Source of the DNA: Eleusine coracana subsp. coracana
Taxonomy: Eukaryota; Streptophyta; Magnoliopsida; Poales; Poaceae
Direction of reading: 5' to 3'
Length of the DNA stretch: 64,000 nt
Assembly (NCBI GenBank): GCA_032690845.1
Contig: CM064424.1
Location: 33,119,969-33,183,968, forward strand
Below are positions 24,443-34,302 of this stretch, piece after piece; within the stretch, counting starts at the first letter, position 1; each line of letters begins with the position of its first letter. The translations under genes were made by a program, and so were the position numbers. The notes under the pieces were generated by a model. The model had not been told where the DNA came from. It was given only the letters and a program-made list of their open reading frames with translations, and did not search any database.

Positions 24443-25253
24443 GTAAGTGAACAAGGAGGAGAAGTTGAAAATTCATGGAGAGTGAAGAAAACATCAAACA
24501 AACCTCTCCATGATGGACCAACTGTTTGGTCAGTTCAACATCAATTCAACCACCGTAGTGAAGGCATTCTAAGCTTGAAGTCTTGCAAAGACCCAAGCTT
24601 GGGGAGGTACGTGAAACATGATGCGCCATTTATTCTACCCTCTCGCCCTCTTTCTATAGTTGAGTAGCTAATTAAGAAAAATCAAAAAAGATTCTTAGTT
24701 TAGATAAAACTTTGAGAAAATAGGAAAAAATATTATTATTTGCTTTCAAGGAAAACCATAAAAATTTGCAAAACCAAAAAGATTTCCTATTTCCGAATAA
24801 AATTGATAACTTAGTCTCTACCTTGCCTATGGAAATGATGAATAGTTGCTCTACTAGATCCCTTTGAGTCTCAAGGATACAACCTCTACTCCTCATTTTT
24901 GTGGGCGGTGGTAGATCTGCATGATGATAATGCTAGTCCCTCTATGTTCTAGTGGGTGCAAAATGGCCATGAAACACTAGGTCTAGTTGTTGGAGTTTAT
25001 TATATGACATGTTTTTGATGAGTCTATGATTTCCTCATGATTAGAGTCCAACGATCTCTTTCAAAACCATGCTGCAACAAAAAATCCCTACTTGGTGCAG
25101 ATCTTTCCTATGATAGAAAATTTCCTACCATGGCCAAACATTAATTGTAAACCCACATTCATGCCATCTATGTCTACGTTGAGTTGAGTTAGGATTTGAT
25201 CCTTATGAGGGACTTGCACCTCCAAAGCCAATCATTTTCCTTCGCATCATCTT
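24443..25253 (+). other. Unassigned retroelement non-coding segment
   Basis: This has no recognisable coding region. The phrase 'caagcttggggaggtac' at about 24,595-24,610 and the low-complexity text after it resemble the non-coding region near the 3' end of grass Athila-like elements in plus orientation. This is recall of style, not a match I can show. Confidence 0.3.
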
Positions 25254-25679
25254 TGAGTTCTAGTCAAGAGATATTCTCGATAGCAGTTCTAGATATGCGT
25301 ATGAGTATGAAAGATTGATGGACACAAGACACGAGGTTTATACAGGTTCGGGCCTCCTAAAGGATAATAACCCTACGTCCTGTTTGGTGTTTCTATATTG
25401 CTAGGGTTCATACTAGAAATAGGGTTCCAATACGAGTCTCTGTCTTGCCGAAGGCCCCCTGCCCCCCTTATATATCCGAAGGGTAGGGGTTTACATGGTA
25501 ATCTTTTAGTCAGTTACAATAGATCCTATCTATCCAACATATCTGCTAACCTAACTTGCTGCTTACTCAAACAAGTATTTAAGCAAATATCTTCTGGGCC
25601 GAATACACCATAGCCATGCCCCCAGCCCACTCGACCAGTTAGCTGAGTGGTTAAGTATCCCGGGTATATATGTCCCACA
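25254..25679 (-). mobile_element. Tat-A 3' LTR
   Basis: The right edge is firm: plus-strand GTCCCACA at 25,679 next to the polypurine-tract complement. A minus-strand TATATAAGG box lies at about 25,468-25,478. The left edge (TGAGTTC at 25,254) is a best guess from the spacing seen in the Tat-B LTR. Layout and a few phrases ('cctacgtcctgt', 'cttatatatccg') match the Tat-B LTR at 52,189, but most of the sequence differs, so they are different families. Confidence 0.7.
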
Positions 25680-25692
25680 GTAGCCCCCAAGC
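25680..25692 (-). other. Tat-A polypurine tract
   Basis: Minus-strand CTTGGGGGCTAC abuts the LTR start TGTGGGACA. Similar 'gcccccaa' complements recur at about 25,819-25,827, 26,086-26,094 and 26,138-26,146. Confidence 0.7.
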
Positions 25693-26217
25693 ACTTTCCA
25701 TTTTGAATCGTTGCCTTGATTTGCCTCGATGTCTTATGAAATTGGAAAGTGCTTTTTCTATTACTTCTGATAACTCTTCTTCATAAGCGCCTGAAAAAGA
25801 CATAGCCTATGAATATAGCCCCCAACTCAGAAGGTTGTTGAGTCTATACCGAAGCAACTTTTGAGTTATTGAAAAATATCCAATAATCAAAATTAATCTT
25901 GTCCCTCAACACAAAAGGGCATAATGACATCTGAATCTTTCGATTTGTCAAACTAAACTAAACAAGCTCCATATTTTGCTAAATTTCTCCCATTCGCCGA
26001 GTGATGCATCACTAAATTAATAATGACATCCACAATGCCAAATCATCCTTGATCTGAGTGATTTATCATAAAATTCAATTGACATAGCCCCCAAGATTGG
26101 TGATGTATCAATTGTAGTAATATAGTACAAAAAATACAGCCCCCAAGATTTGTGCCAAGATAATCCGAGTGATTTTATCACGAAATATCAAAAGGTACAA
26201 TTTCCAAGGTTGAAATT
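25693..26217. repeat. Tat-A palindrome array, left part
   Basis: Non-coding DNA between the polypurine tract and the accessory-gene promoter. From about 25,997 it contains spaced copies of a palindrome-like unit, GAGTGATnnATCACTAAAT (starts near 25,997, 26,054, 26,100 and 26,164), with unit lengths about 45-65 bp. The array continues at 33,893 on the other side of the CRM element. Confidence 0.65.
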
Positions 26218-27139
26218 TGATGAGGACATCACTCCTAAGGATACATGCAATACTCCTCTAATTCTGGACTTGCAAGGTCCAATGACTAGAGCTCGTGCAC
26301 GACGACTAAATTTAGAGGTGAGCTCGTTCCTACGTTTTTCATTATATGTCACTTTTGACATTGGTTTGCTACCTAATGATTATATTGTAATTAGGAACCA
26401 TGGAGAGGACCAGGAGATGATGGGAGAAGGACTTGGAGACGTGGAGGACCAGCAAGGACGTGGAAGCCAAGGTGGAGGCCCAAGCAAAACAGACTTCGAG
26501 TCCGTCTCGGGGCTCAGGACCAGTCTGCACTAAAATGGATGCCCAGGACGCATACTGACTCGGATTTGGACGTTCTACATATGCACGGAAAGATAAGAAG
26601 AAGACCTTTCCAATGATGCCAGTCTCATATCAAAATTCATCCAGAGTCATCGGGAATTGTTGAAACAAGAGAGGGTCCAGAATCTGTTTTGGTGCTGCGT
26701 CACCTGTTTTTGGCCTTTGGGCTTTGTATCTAGTTGAGCCCAATTAGGGGTGCGTCCAGAGGGTCTTGCATGACCCTAGGGTCTTCATATAAAGCCGCCA
26801 CCGCACTATTAGGGTTTGGGTTTTGCTTAGATTATTCTGTTCATAAAAGTTTCGCCGTCATCATGGTTCGTGAGACCCCAACTTCTTGAGATTCATAATA
26901 CATCTGCAATTGTGTTGCCTTCTTCTTTGTTCTTGCTTGTGTTCTTGATTCGCAGGCAGGGATTAGCCTTCTTGGCAAGGTCAATCATTTTAGGACGGTT
27001 GATAACCAGAGGAGACGTCGTGCTGTGATTGCGGGGTTTAGAACATGCTGTTCTGAAGGTGGATCGATTTGTGTGTCGCCTCCGACCAAATCAACGTATC
27101 CAGAACCTTTCGGAAGATCGGGAACCCTTGTCCACATCA
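26218..27139 (+). mobile_element. CRM-type 5' LTR
   Basis: 922 bp, starting TGATGAGGACATC and ending CCACATCA. TATAAA lies at 26,788-26,793. A poly-protein tail is encoded in its first 315 bp as an open frame (26,150-26,533 region), matching the end of pol in the 3' LTR copy. Confidence 0.9.
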
Positions 27140-27142
27140 AGT

Positions 27143-27154
27143 TGTAATTAGAGC
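27143..27154 (+). other. CRM-type primer binding site, degenerate
   Basis: TGTAATTAGAGC stands where TGGTATCAGAGC is expected, four bases after the LTR. Three mismatches to the initiator-Met site fit an old copy. Confidence 0.65.
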
Positions 27155-28239
27155 TTCAGGTGCACCATCAGGTTTGCACTAGCCTTAGTTAATTTCGTTT
27201 TGTGTTCATCCTATCATCCACAGAAAAGCCAAAAAAAAAAAAAAAATCTCCCCTCCGCCCATAACCACATGTTTAGCCTTTGCATATTTTAATTTCAGAG
27301 TCCGTCGTGTTGAGTTTGTGCCCTAGTTTTTGTTTAGTCGCTGGTTTCGTTTGTGTTTTTGTCATCAGTAGTGTTTCCCTTGCAACTCTAGTCGTCATCC
27401 CCTTCACCATCCTCTGTTCTATCGGCTTTGTGTGCTAGGGTTGATTGATCGATACACCCACCCTAATCCGACCCTCAAACACCTCGGACCAATCCCCACA
27501 AATTCCACTTTCCGCTGCATCCACGTCGCCAAAAAAAATCTTACCTGATTCCAAACCTGACCCATAACCCGACTCGGGTTTCTGGAAAACCGACTCTGAC
27601 CCCCCTTCGGTAAAACGGGCATAACTTTTTGCTCGGTTGTCCGTTTTGGCTGAAATATTTACAGGAGATTCTTGACTCAAAATTGAGCATACCCCCACTA
27701 CCTCTGTTTGAGCTGAAATTTTTTGTGGATTCTCCTCTATTGTTAGTGAGTTGGAGAAAAATATCAAAAAAATAAAATCAAAAAAAAAATAAAGTTGGGA
27801 TTTCTACTAGTGCTACATCTATCCCCTTGAAATTTCTGGATTTGGTTGTTTTGCACTTAGCCCCCTGTTATCGCCTGTTGTACCTTTGTCCCCTTGTTTC
27901 TACTTTGCTATCACTACTGTTCTAGGACATACTTAGACCAACAACTAGGGACAAGTTACTTGGGCACTTATTCAGCTTTACTATCTTTTTTTGATTTATG
28001 TACCACTCATATATATATATTTGGCCTTCCTAGCTCTACATATTTCTTCTGGACAGCACACAGGTTATTTTGTGACCCTTGCAATCATGGAACACATCTC
28101 TCTGGTATCCTTTGCTTTGCTTTTCAGAACTTTGTAAGAGCTTTGTAAGGAGTCTCCTTTTGCTGTGTTGAGAGGCACCACTGCTTAGCTGTTTTGTAGG
28201 GATAACCTTCACTGTTTGTTTCTTATTTTGGTGTTTGTG
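27155..28239 (+). other. CRM-type leader
   Basis: About 1.1 kb of untranslated leader between the primer binding site and the gag start at 28,240. It is T-rich with short A-runs (27,229-27,246, 27,777-27,790) and has no convincing ORF. Minus-strand frames at 27,419-27,767 lack protein features. Confidence 0.6.
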
Positions 28240-29366
28240 ATGGCAGGAAGTGATGACGGAGAGATAGCTTCACCCTCACAATTTGCTGAGTGCGTGAGCC
28301 AAGAGCAGCTCCAGAAGGCTTTGCAGGCTGCTCAAAGTGATTTGGCAGAGACGATCACCAGAGCCGTTACTGATGCGGTCAGCAAGCTTCACATTGGAGA
28401 AAGCATCGAGCGGTTAGAGAAGCGGGTCTCTAAGTTAACTGATCAGGTTGTCGCGTTGGAGACCGCTCCTAAAACCAACAATACGAACACCAATAATAAC
28501 AACAACGATGTTGAAGACGTCCATGATGAAGACATGGTGTATAAGGCTGATGGCACCATGGATAGGTCAGGTACAAGGACCGCACGATTACGACATTGTT
28601 TGCAACATAATACTCAAGGTATGGGTGGTTTCCATAACTACAATCGTCGTCCACACGGTAACTATGCTCCAGATGACCCGTATGCTAAAATTAAGTTTTC
28701 AATTCCTTCGTTTTCGGGTCAGTATGATGGTGATGTTTATCTTGATTGGGAGATGTCTGTAGAACAAAAATTTAATGCCCACCTTGTTCCTGAACAACAT
28801 AGAGTTAGACAAGCTACTAGTGAGTTTAAGGACTTTGCTATTGTTTGGTGGAGTGGTCTAGCTGCTGAAACTAATTTGCCTACTACTTGGGAAGAACTTA
28901 AGGTAGCAATGCGTGATCGTTTTGTTCCTCCTTCTTTTTATAGAGAGATTCGTAATAAACTGCAGCGTTTAGAACAAGGAGATAAAACTGTTCAGGAGTA
29001 CTTTAGTGAGCTTCAGAAGGGTTTGATTCGTTGTGCTGTAGTTGAAAAAGTAGAGGATCAGATTTGTCACTTTTATTCTGGTTTAAGAAAAGAAATTCAG
29101 GACATCCTTGATTATAAAGAATATTATACCCTCACCCAGTGTCTCCAGTATGCTATGCTTGTAGAGAAAGAATCACAGGGACTTTTCTAGGCTTTTGAGG
29201 AGTACAGCACGTCAAGGAACTCCTACCCCCCATGCTCGACGGGGACTTCGGGGCTGCCCTGGCCATCTTTCCGGCCGCCCCCACCAGCAGCTACCAAGGG
29301 AACCAGTGTTGTTTCTGCAGCCCCAAGATCAGCCCCTACGCCTTCTACGTGCTCAGGTAAACTTTT
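28240..29366 (+). pseudogene. CRM-type gag, capsid part
   Basis: I choose the methionine of 'MAGSDDGEI' (28,240) as start, not the upstream in-frame one at 28,216, because 'MAGSD' fits the family and follows directly on leader sequence. Domains: a short coiled coil ('LEKRVSKLTDQVVALE', about residues 55-75), a linker with an asparagine run, then the retrotransposon-gag capsid domain ('SIPSFSGQYDGDVYLDWE' through 'VQEYFSELQKG'). A TAG at 29,188-29,190 interrupts; the frame then continues open, Pro/Ser-rich, to a frame change at about 29,360. Confidence 0.85.
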
Positions 29367-30258
29367 GTGCAGGTACCACCTAGTAGTGCCTCCTCTGTTG
29401 CTTCGATAGGGCGCACTACAGGGATTCAGTGCCACCACTGCCATGGACTTGGTCATGTGCAAAAAGATTGTCGAAGTAGGCGGGCATATGTGGCGACAGA
29501 CGACGGCGGTTACATGAGCACCTCCGATGTGGAGGATGAGGAGGAGGACCTCGCTGCCACTAGCAGTGACCTCGTCCTTGGAGGCGGAGACACCACGGGA
29601 TACATGAACATTATTGTTCAACGTGTCCTTAGCACACAAGTTCATCAGCCCGAGACGATGCAGCGCCACAACTTGTTCCAGATTTTCTTCGTCATCAAGA
29701 ACCACCGAGCACGTGTCATCATTGATGGAGGGAGCTGCAATAACTTGGTGAGTTCTGATATGGTCAACAAGCTTGCTTTGACCACATGTCCACATCCACA
29801 TCCGTACTACATTCAGTGGTTAAACGACTCTGGCAAAGCTAAGGTAATACAAACTTACAGAGTTCCTTTTTCCATTGGTTCTTATGTTGATTCTGTTGAT
29901 TGTGATGTCGTACCCATGCAAACTTGTTCACTTTTATTGGGTAGACCTTGGGAATTTGATAATGATGCTGTACACCATGGTAGAAGTAATAAGTACACTT
30001 TTATGCATAAAGGAACTAAAATTACTTTGTTACCAATGACCCTTGCTGAAATTATACAAGCTGATTTAGAAAGAGCTGCTAGTTTGAAAAAATAAAGGTC
30101 CTGAAATTCAACAACCTGTTAATTCTAATTCTACACCTGGTAATGTTAATGATTCTTCAAGTTCTAAGGGTGCTGGAATTAAATTACAAGGTCGTTCATG
30201 TCTTGCAACAAAATATGAGCATGCTGAAATTTCTGATAATGATGATATTTGCTATGCT
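29367..30258 (+). pseudogene. CRM-type nucleocapsid zinc knuckle and protease
   Basis: A CCHC knuckle 'CHHCHGLGHVQKDC' lies at about 29,430-29,472. An acidic spacer follows, then the aspartic protease with active-site motif 'VIIDGGSCNNLVS' at about 29,718-29,757 and 'LLLGRPWEFDND' farther on. The knuckle spacing Cx2Cx4Hx4C is complete. A frame change in the A-run at about 30,084-30,092 leads into a TAA, after which RT continues in another frame. Activity of the protease alone is not excluded by its residues. Confidence 0.85.
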
Positions 30259-31041
30259 TTGATATGCAAAGAAGCTTTGTTTTCGCTTGATGATATTACT
30301 GCTAGTGCTGTGTCTCCTGCTGTCACTAACCTTTTGCAGGAGTATGAGGATGTTTTTCCAGCTGAGATACCCCCGGGATTGCCACCTTTGAGAGGGATTG
30401 AGCATCAAATTGATTTGATTCCGGGTGCTACTTTGCCAAACCGTGCTGCTTATAGGACCAACCCTGAGGAGACTAAGGAGATACAACAACAAGTTCAAGA
30501 CCTTTTGGATCATGGGTATGTTCGTCAATCACTTAGTCCTTGTGTTGTTCCTGTACTTTCGGTTCCTAAGAAAGATGGTACTTGGCGTATGTGTGTAGAT
30601 TGTAGAGCCATTAATAATATTACTATTAGGTATCGTCATCCTATTCCTAGGCTAGACGACATGCTTGATGAGTTATGTGGTGCTATAATTTTCACTAAAA
30701 TTGATTTGCGTAGTGGCTACCATCAAATTAGAATGAAACTTGGAGACGAATGGAAAACAGCTTTTAAAACCAAATTTGGATTATATGAGTGGTTAGTAAT
30801 GCCTTTTGGTTTAACTAATGCACCTAGTACTTTCATGCGCTTGATGAATCAGGTTTTAAGAGCTTTCATTGGCAAATTTGTGGTAGTTTACTTTGATGAT
30901 ATCTTGATTTATAGCAAATCCATAGATGAACATATGAATCATTTGTGTGCTATTTTTGATGCTTTACGAGATGCACGTTTATTTGGTAACCTTGAGAAGT
31001 GCATCTTTTGCACGGACTGACTCTCTTTTCTTGGCTATGTT
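30259..31041 (+). pseudogene. CRM-type reverse transcriptase
   Basis: The RT is open from 30,259 through 'VPKKDGTWRMCVDCRAIN', 'FTKIDLRSGYHQIRMK' and 'VVYFDDILIYSKS' (about 30,884-30,922); the first-aspartate and YXDD aspartates are present. The frame is cut by a TGA at 31,018-31,020, a position where the family normally has arginine, consistent with CGA-to-TGA decay. The next long frame (from 31,042) continues in the same phase without other breaks. Confidence 0.85.
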
Positions 31042-33276
31042 GTGACTCCACAGGGAATTGAGGTGGATGAGGCGAAGATTGAAGCCATAAAGAGCTGGCC
31101 TGTACCAAAAACTATCACACAGGTGAGGAGTTTTCTTGGTCTTGCAGGTTTCTACCGCCGCTTTGTCAAAGATTTCAGCGCCAATGCTGCACCATTGCAT
31201 GAGTTGATAAAGAAGGGCATTGATTTCCATTGGGGTAAGGTATATCATGAGTCTTTTGATGCTTTGAAGGATAAACTTACACATGCACCATTGCTGCAAT
31301 TACCTAATTTTGATAAGATTTTTGAGCTTGAATGTGATGCTAGTGGTATAGGCATTGGTGGTGTTTTGATGCAAGATAGTAAACCTGTTGCATACTTTAG
31401 TGAGAAAATTACTGGGCATGTTTTGAATTACTCCATGTATGATAAGGAATTGTATGCACTTGTATGTTGTTTAGAGACATGGCATCATTATTTGTTGCCC
31501 AAAGAATTTGTTATTCATTCTCATCATGAATCACTTAAGAATATTCGTTCTCAATGTAATTTGAACCATAGACATGCTAAATGGATTGAGTTTATTGAGT
31601 CTTTTCCTTACATTATTAAACATAAGAAAGGGAAGGATAATGTGATCGCTGATGCTTTATCTAGGCGCTATACTTTATTGTCTCAACTTGATTGTAGAAT
31701 TTTTGGACTTGAGGCAATTAAAGAACAATATGCTGCTGATGTTAATTTTAAGGATGTATTGCTGCATTGTAAAGAAGGTCGTGCATGGAATAAATTTGTG
31801 TTGAATGATGGATTCTTGTTTAGAGCTAACCGCCTATGCGTTCCAGTTGGTTCCGTTCGTCTTTTGTTGTTACAGGAGGCACATGGAGGTGGATTGATGG
31901 GTCATTTTGGTGCCAAGAAGACGGAGGATATTTTGGCCACACACTTCTTTTGGCCAAGGGTGAGAAAAGATATTGAGCACTTTGTTGCTCGCTGCACTAC
32001 ATGTCAAAAAGCTAAGTCTCGCTTGAATCCACATGGTTTATACATGCCACTTCCTATTCCTTCTATTTCTTGGGCGGATATTTCTATGGACTTTGTTTTA
32101 GGACTACCTGGGACTAAGAGGGGGAGTGATAGTATTTTTGTTGTTGTGGATAGATTTTCTAAGATGGCACACTTTATACCATGTCATAAGACTGATGATG
32201 CTAGTTATATTGTTGATCTCTTTTTCAAAGAAATTGTACGTTTGCATGGTATGCCTTCTACTATTGTTTCAGATTGTGATGCAAAATTCTTGAGTCACTT
32301 TTGGTGCACACTTTGGAATAAGTTGGGTACAAAGTTGTTGTTTTCTACAACTTGTCACCCACAAACTGATGGACAAACTGAGGTGGTGAACCGCACTTTG
32401 GGGACTATGTTGAGAGCTATTTTGAAGAAAAATTTGAAGCAATGGGAAGAATGTTTGCCTCATGTTGAGTTTGCATATAATCGGGCAACACATTCTACTA
32501 CCAAGGTAAGTCCTTTCAAGGTAGTTTATGGTTTTGATCCCCGTACTCCACTTGATATACTTCCTCTACCTATTCATGAGAGAGTTCATGTTGATGCTAA
32601 GGAACGTGCTGAATTTATTTTGAAAATGCATGAGACCACTAGACTTAGCATTGAAAAGATGAATGACAAGTATAAAATTGTTGGTAGTAAAGATAGAAAA
32701 GAAGTAAAACTTGATGTAGGAGATTTAGTATGGTTACACTTGAGAAAAGATAGATTTCCAGATTTGAGAAAGTCTAAATTAATGCCTAGAGCTGATGGTC
32801 CTTTCAAAATAATTGAGAAGATTAATGATAATGCATACAAACTTGAGTTACTTCCCGAGTTCGGGGTTAGTCCTACTTTTAGCATTTCAGATTTGAAACC
32901 ATACTTGGGAGAAGAGAATAAGCTTGAGTCAAGGTTGACTCCACTTCAAGAGGGGGAGGATTATGAGGATATCACTCCTAAGGATACATGCAATACTCCT
33001 CCAATTCTGGACTTGCAAGGTCCAATGACTAGAGCTCGTGCACGACGACTAAATTTAGAGGTGAGCTCGTTCCTACATTCTTTATTATATGTCACTTTTA
33101 AGAATGGTTTGCTACCTAATGATTATATTGCAATTAGGAACCATGGAGAGGACCAGGAGATGATGGGAGAAGGACTTGGAGACGTGGAGGACCAGCAAGG
33201 ACGTGGAAGCCAAGGTGGAGGCCCAACCAAAATCGACTTCGAGTCCGTCTCGGGGCTCAGGACCAGTCTGCACTAA
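31042..33276 (+). CDS. CRM-type RNase H-integrase, 744-codon open frame
   Basis: This open frame carries the RT connection ('FLGLAGFYRRFV'), RNase H ('LECDASGIGIGG', about residues 95-110), the zinc-binding domain ('HGGGLMGHFGAKKTEDIL' with HHCC residues), and the integrase core with 'DISMDFVLGLPG', 'IVSDCDAKFLSHFW' and 'GQTEVVNRTLG' (all three D-D-E acids). The C-terminal domain ('VGDLVWLHLRKDRFP') ends in a CR-type tail ('GPMTRARARRLNLEVSSFL') encoded inside the 3' LTR. In the family the tail is associated with centromere targeting. There is no internal stop here, but upstream breaks mean it could be made only as a fragment. The first in-frame ATG at 31,042 is the ORF edge, not a natural start. 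Confidence 0.9.
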   Translation: MTPQGIEVDEAKIEAIKSWPVPKTITQVRSFLGLAGFYRRFVKDFSANAAPLHELIKKGIDFHWGKVYHESFDALKDKLTHAPLLQLPNFDKIFELECDASGIGIGGVLMQDSKPVAYFSEKITGHVLNYSMYDKELYALVCCLETWHHYLLPKEFVIHSHHESLKNIRSQCNLNHRHAKWIEFIESFPYIIKHKKGKDNVIADALSRRYTLLSQLDCRIFGLEAIKEQYAADVNFKDVLLHCKEGRAWNKFVLNDGFLFRANRLCVPVGSVRLLLLQEAHGGGLMGHFGAKKTEDILATHFFWPRVRKDIEHFVARCTTCQKAKSRLNPHGLYMPLPIPSISWADISMDFVLGLPGTKRGSDSIFVVVDRFSKMAHFIPCHKTDDASYIVDLFFKEIVRLHGMPSTIVSDCDAKFLSHFWCTLWNKLGTKLLFSTTCHPQTDGQTEVVNRTLGTMLRAILKKNLKQWEECLPHVEFAYNRATHSTTKVSPFKVVYGFDPRTPLDILPLPIHERVHVDAKERAEFILKMHETTRLSIEKMNDKYKIVGSKDRKEVKLDVGDLVWLHLRKDRFPDLRKSKLMPRADGPFKIIEKINDNAYKLELLPEFGVSPTFSISDLKPYLGEENKLESRLTPLQEGEDYEDITPKDTCNTPPILDLQGPMTRARARRLNLEVSSFLHSLLYVTFKNGLLPNDYIAIRNHGEDQEMMGEGLGDVEDQQGRGSQGGGPTKIDFESVSGLRTSLH
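32950..32960 (+). other. CRM-type polypurine tract inside the coding frame
   Basis: GAGGGGGAGGA lies immediately before the 3' LTR and is translated as part of the integrase tail ('QEGEDYED'). Confidence 0.8.
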
Positions 33277-33882
33277 AACGGATGCCCAGGACGCATATGG
33301 ACTCGGATTTGGATGTTCTACATATGCACGGAAAGATAAGAAGAAGGCCTTTCCAATGCCGCCAGTCTCATATAAAAATTCATCCGGAGTAATTGGGAAT
33401 CGTCGAAACAAGAGAGGGTCCAGAATCTGTTTTGATGCTACGTCACCTATTTTTGGCCTTTGGGCTTTGTATCTAGTTGAGCCCAATTAGGGGTGCATCT
33501 AGAGGGTCTTGCACGACCCTAGGGTCTTCATATACAACCACCACCATACCATTAGGGTTTGGGTTTTGCTTAGATTATTCTGGTCATAATAGTTTCACCG
33601 TCATCACGGTTTGTGAGACCCTAACTTCGTGAGATTCATAATACATCTGCAATTGTGTTGCCTTCTTCTTTGTAATTGCTTGTGTTCTTGATTCGCAGGC
33701 AGAGATTAGCCTTGTCAGTGAGGTCAATCATTTTAGGATGGTTGATAACAAGTGGAGACGTCATGCTGCGATTGCGGGGTTTAGAACGTGCTGTTCTGAA
33801 GCCGGATCGATTTGTGTGTCACCTCCGACCAAATCAACGTATCCAGAACCTTTCGGAAGATTGGGAACCCTTGTCCACATCA
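32961..33882 (+). mobile_element. CRM-type 3' LTR
   Basis: 922 bp, the same length as the 5' LTR. Its first bases are TTATGAGG, where the 5' copy has TGATGAGG. The TATA box is changed to TATACAA at about 33,531-33,537. Followed by the AAATT target duplication. Confidence 0.9.
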
Positions 33883-33887
33883 AAATT

Positions 33888-34105
33888 GCAACAATCCGAG
33901 TGATTATTCACTAAATCTGGAAAAGTACAATTTCCAAGATTGAAATAGTAACAATCCGAGTGATTTATCACTAACATTAATATTGGCAACATCCGAGGTT
34001 ATCGCTTGAAAATAATCTTGATAGCATAATAAATGCATGTACTGATTAACATAACTAGACTTAACAGGCTACGAGAAGCCTCGGCCCACTAGGTTATCTA
34101 TCCAT
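33888..34105. repeat. Tat-A palindrome array, right part
   Basis: Two more units (starts near 33,893 and 33,951) of the GAGTGATnnATCACTAA motif that also lies left of the CRM insertion. They sit directly upstream of the TATA box of the antisense gene. Confidence 0.65.
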
Positions 34106-34113
34106 TATAAAAG
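34106..34113 (+). promoter_or_regulatory. TATA box of Tat-A antisense gene
   Basis: TATAAAAG, about 197 bp upstream of the ATG at 34,303. Between them is a C-rich leader with two diverged direct copies of 'ttgcgc.cacaaaccctagatc' (34,164-34,184 and 34,217-34,237). The box reads opposite to the element's own transcription. Confidence 0.6.
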
Positions 34114-34302
34114 TGGCGCCGAACAGTCGCATCCCTTCGTCTTCATTTTGCCGCCGCTGCCATCTTGCGCACACAAACCCTAGATCTCGAGCCTCCATTT
34201 CACCGTCGCCTCCATCTTGCGCCCACAAACCCTAGATCCCGGGCCTCCATTTCCATCCAGAAACTCCATGCAACCGCTGTCCATGTTACTAATACAAGAG
34301 CG

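Larger units (their letters stand above)
26218..33882 (+). mobile_element. CRM-type centromeric chromovirus, complete
   Basis: A 7,665-bp Ty3/gypsy element with 922-bp LTRs on both ends and a perfect target duplication AAATT (26,213-26,217 and 33,883-33,887). LTRs start TGATG and end CATCA. Gag, zinc knuckle, protease, RT, RNase H and integrase follow in that order, and the pol frame runs 316 bp into the 3' LTR, a hallmark of CRM/CRR elements. I counted about 63 differences between the two LTRs by eye (~7%), so the insertion is old. Breaks are a TAG at 29,188-29,190, frame changes near 29,365 and 30,087, and a TGA at 31,018-31,020. Known of the family: most members concentrate at functional centromeres in grasses. 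Confidence 0.9.

Noticed and set aside
25997..26217. CRISPR-like array of short palindromes
   Set aside because: Units are degenerate and unevenly spaced in plant retroelement DNA; there are no cas genes.
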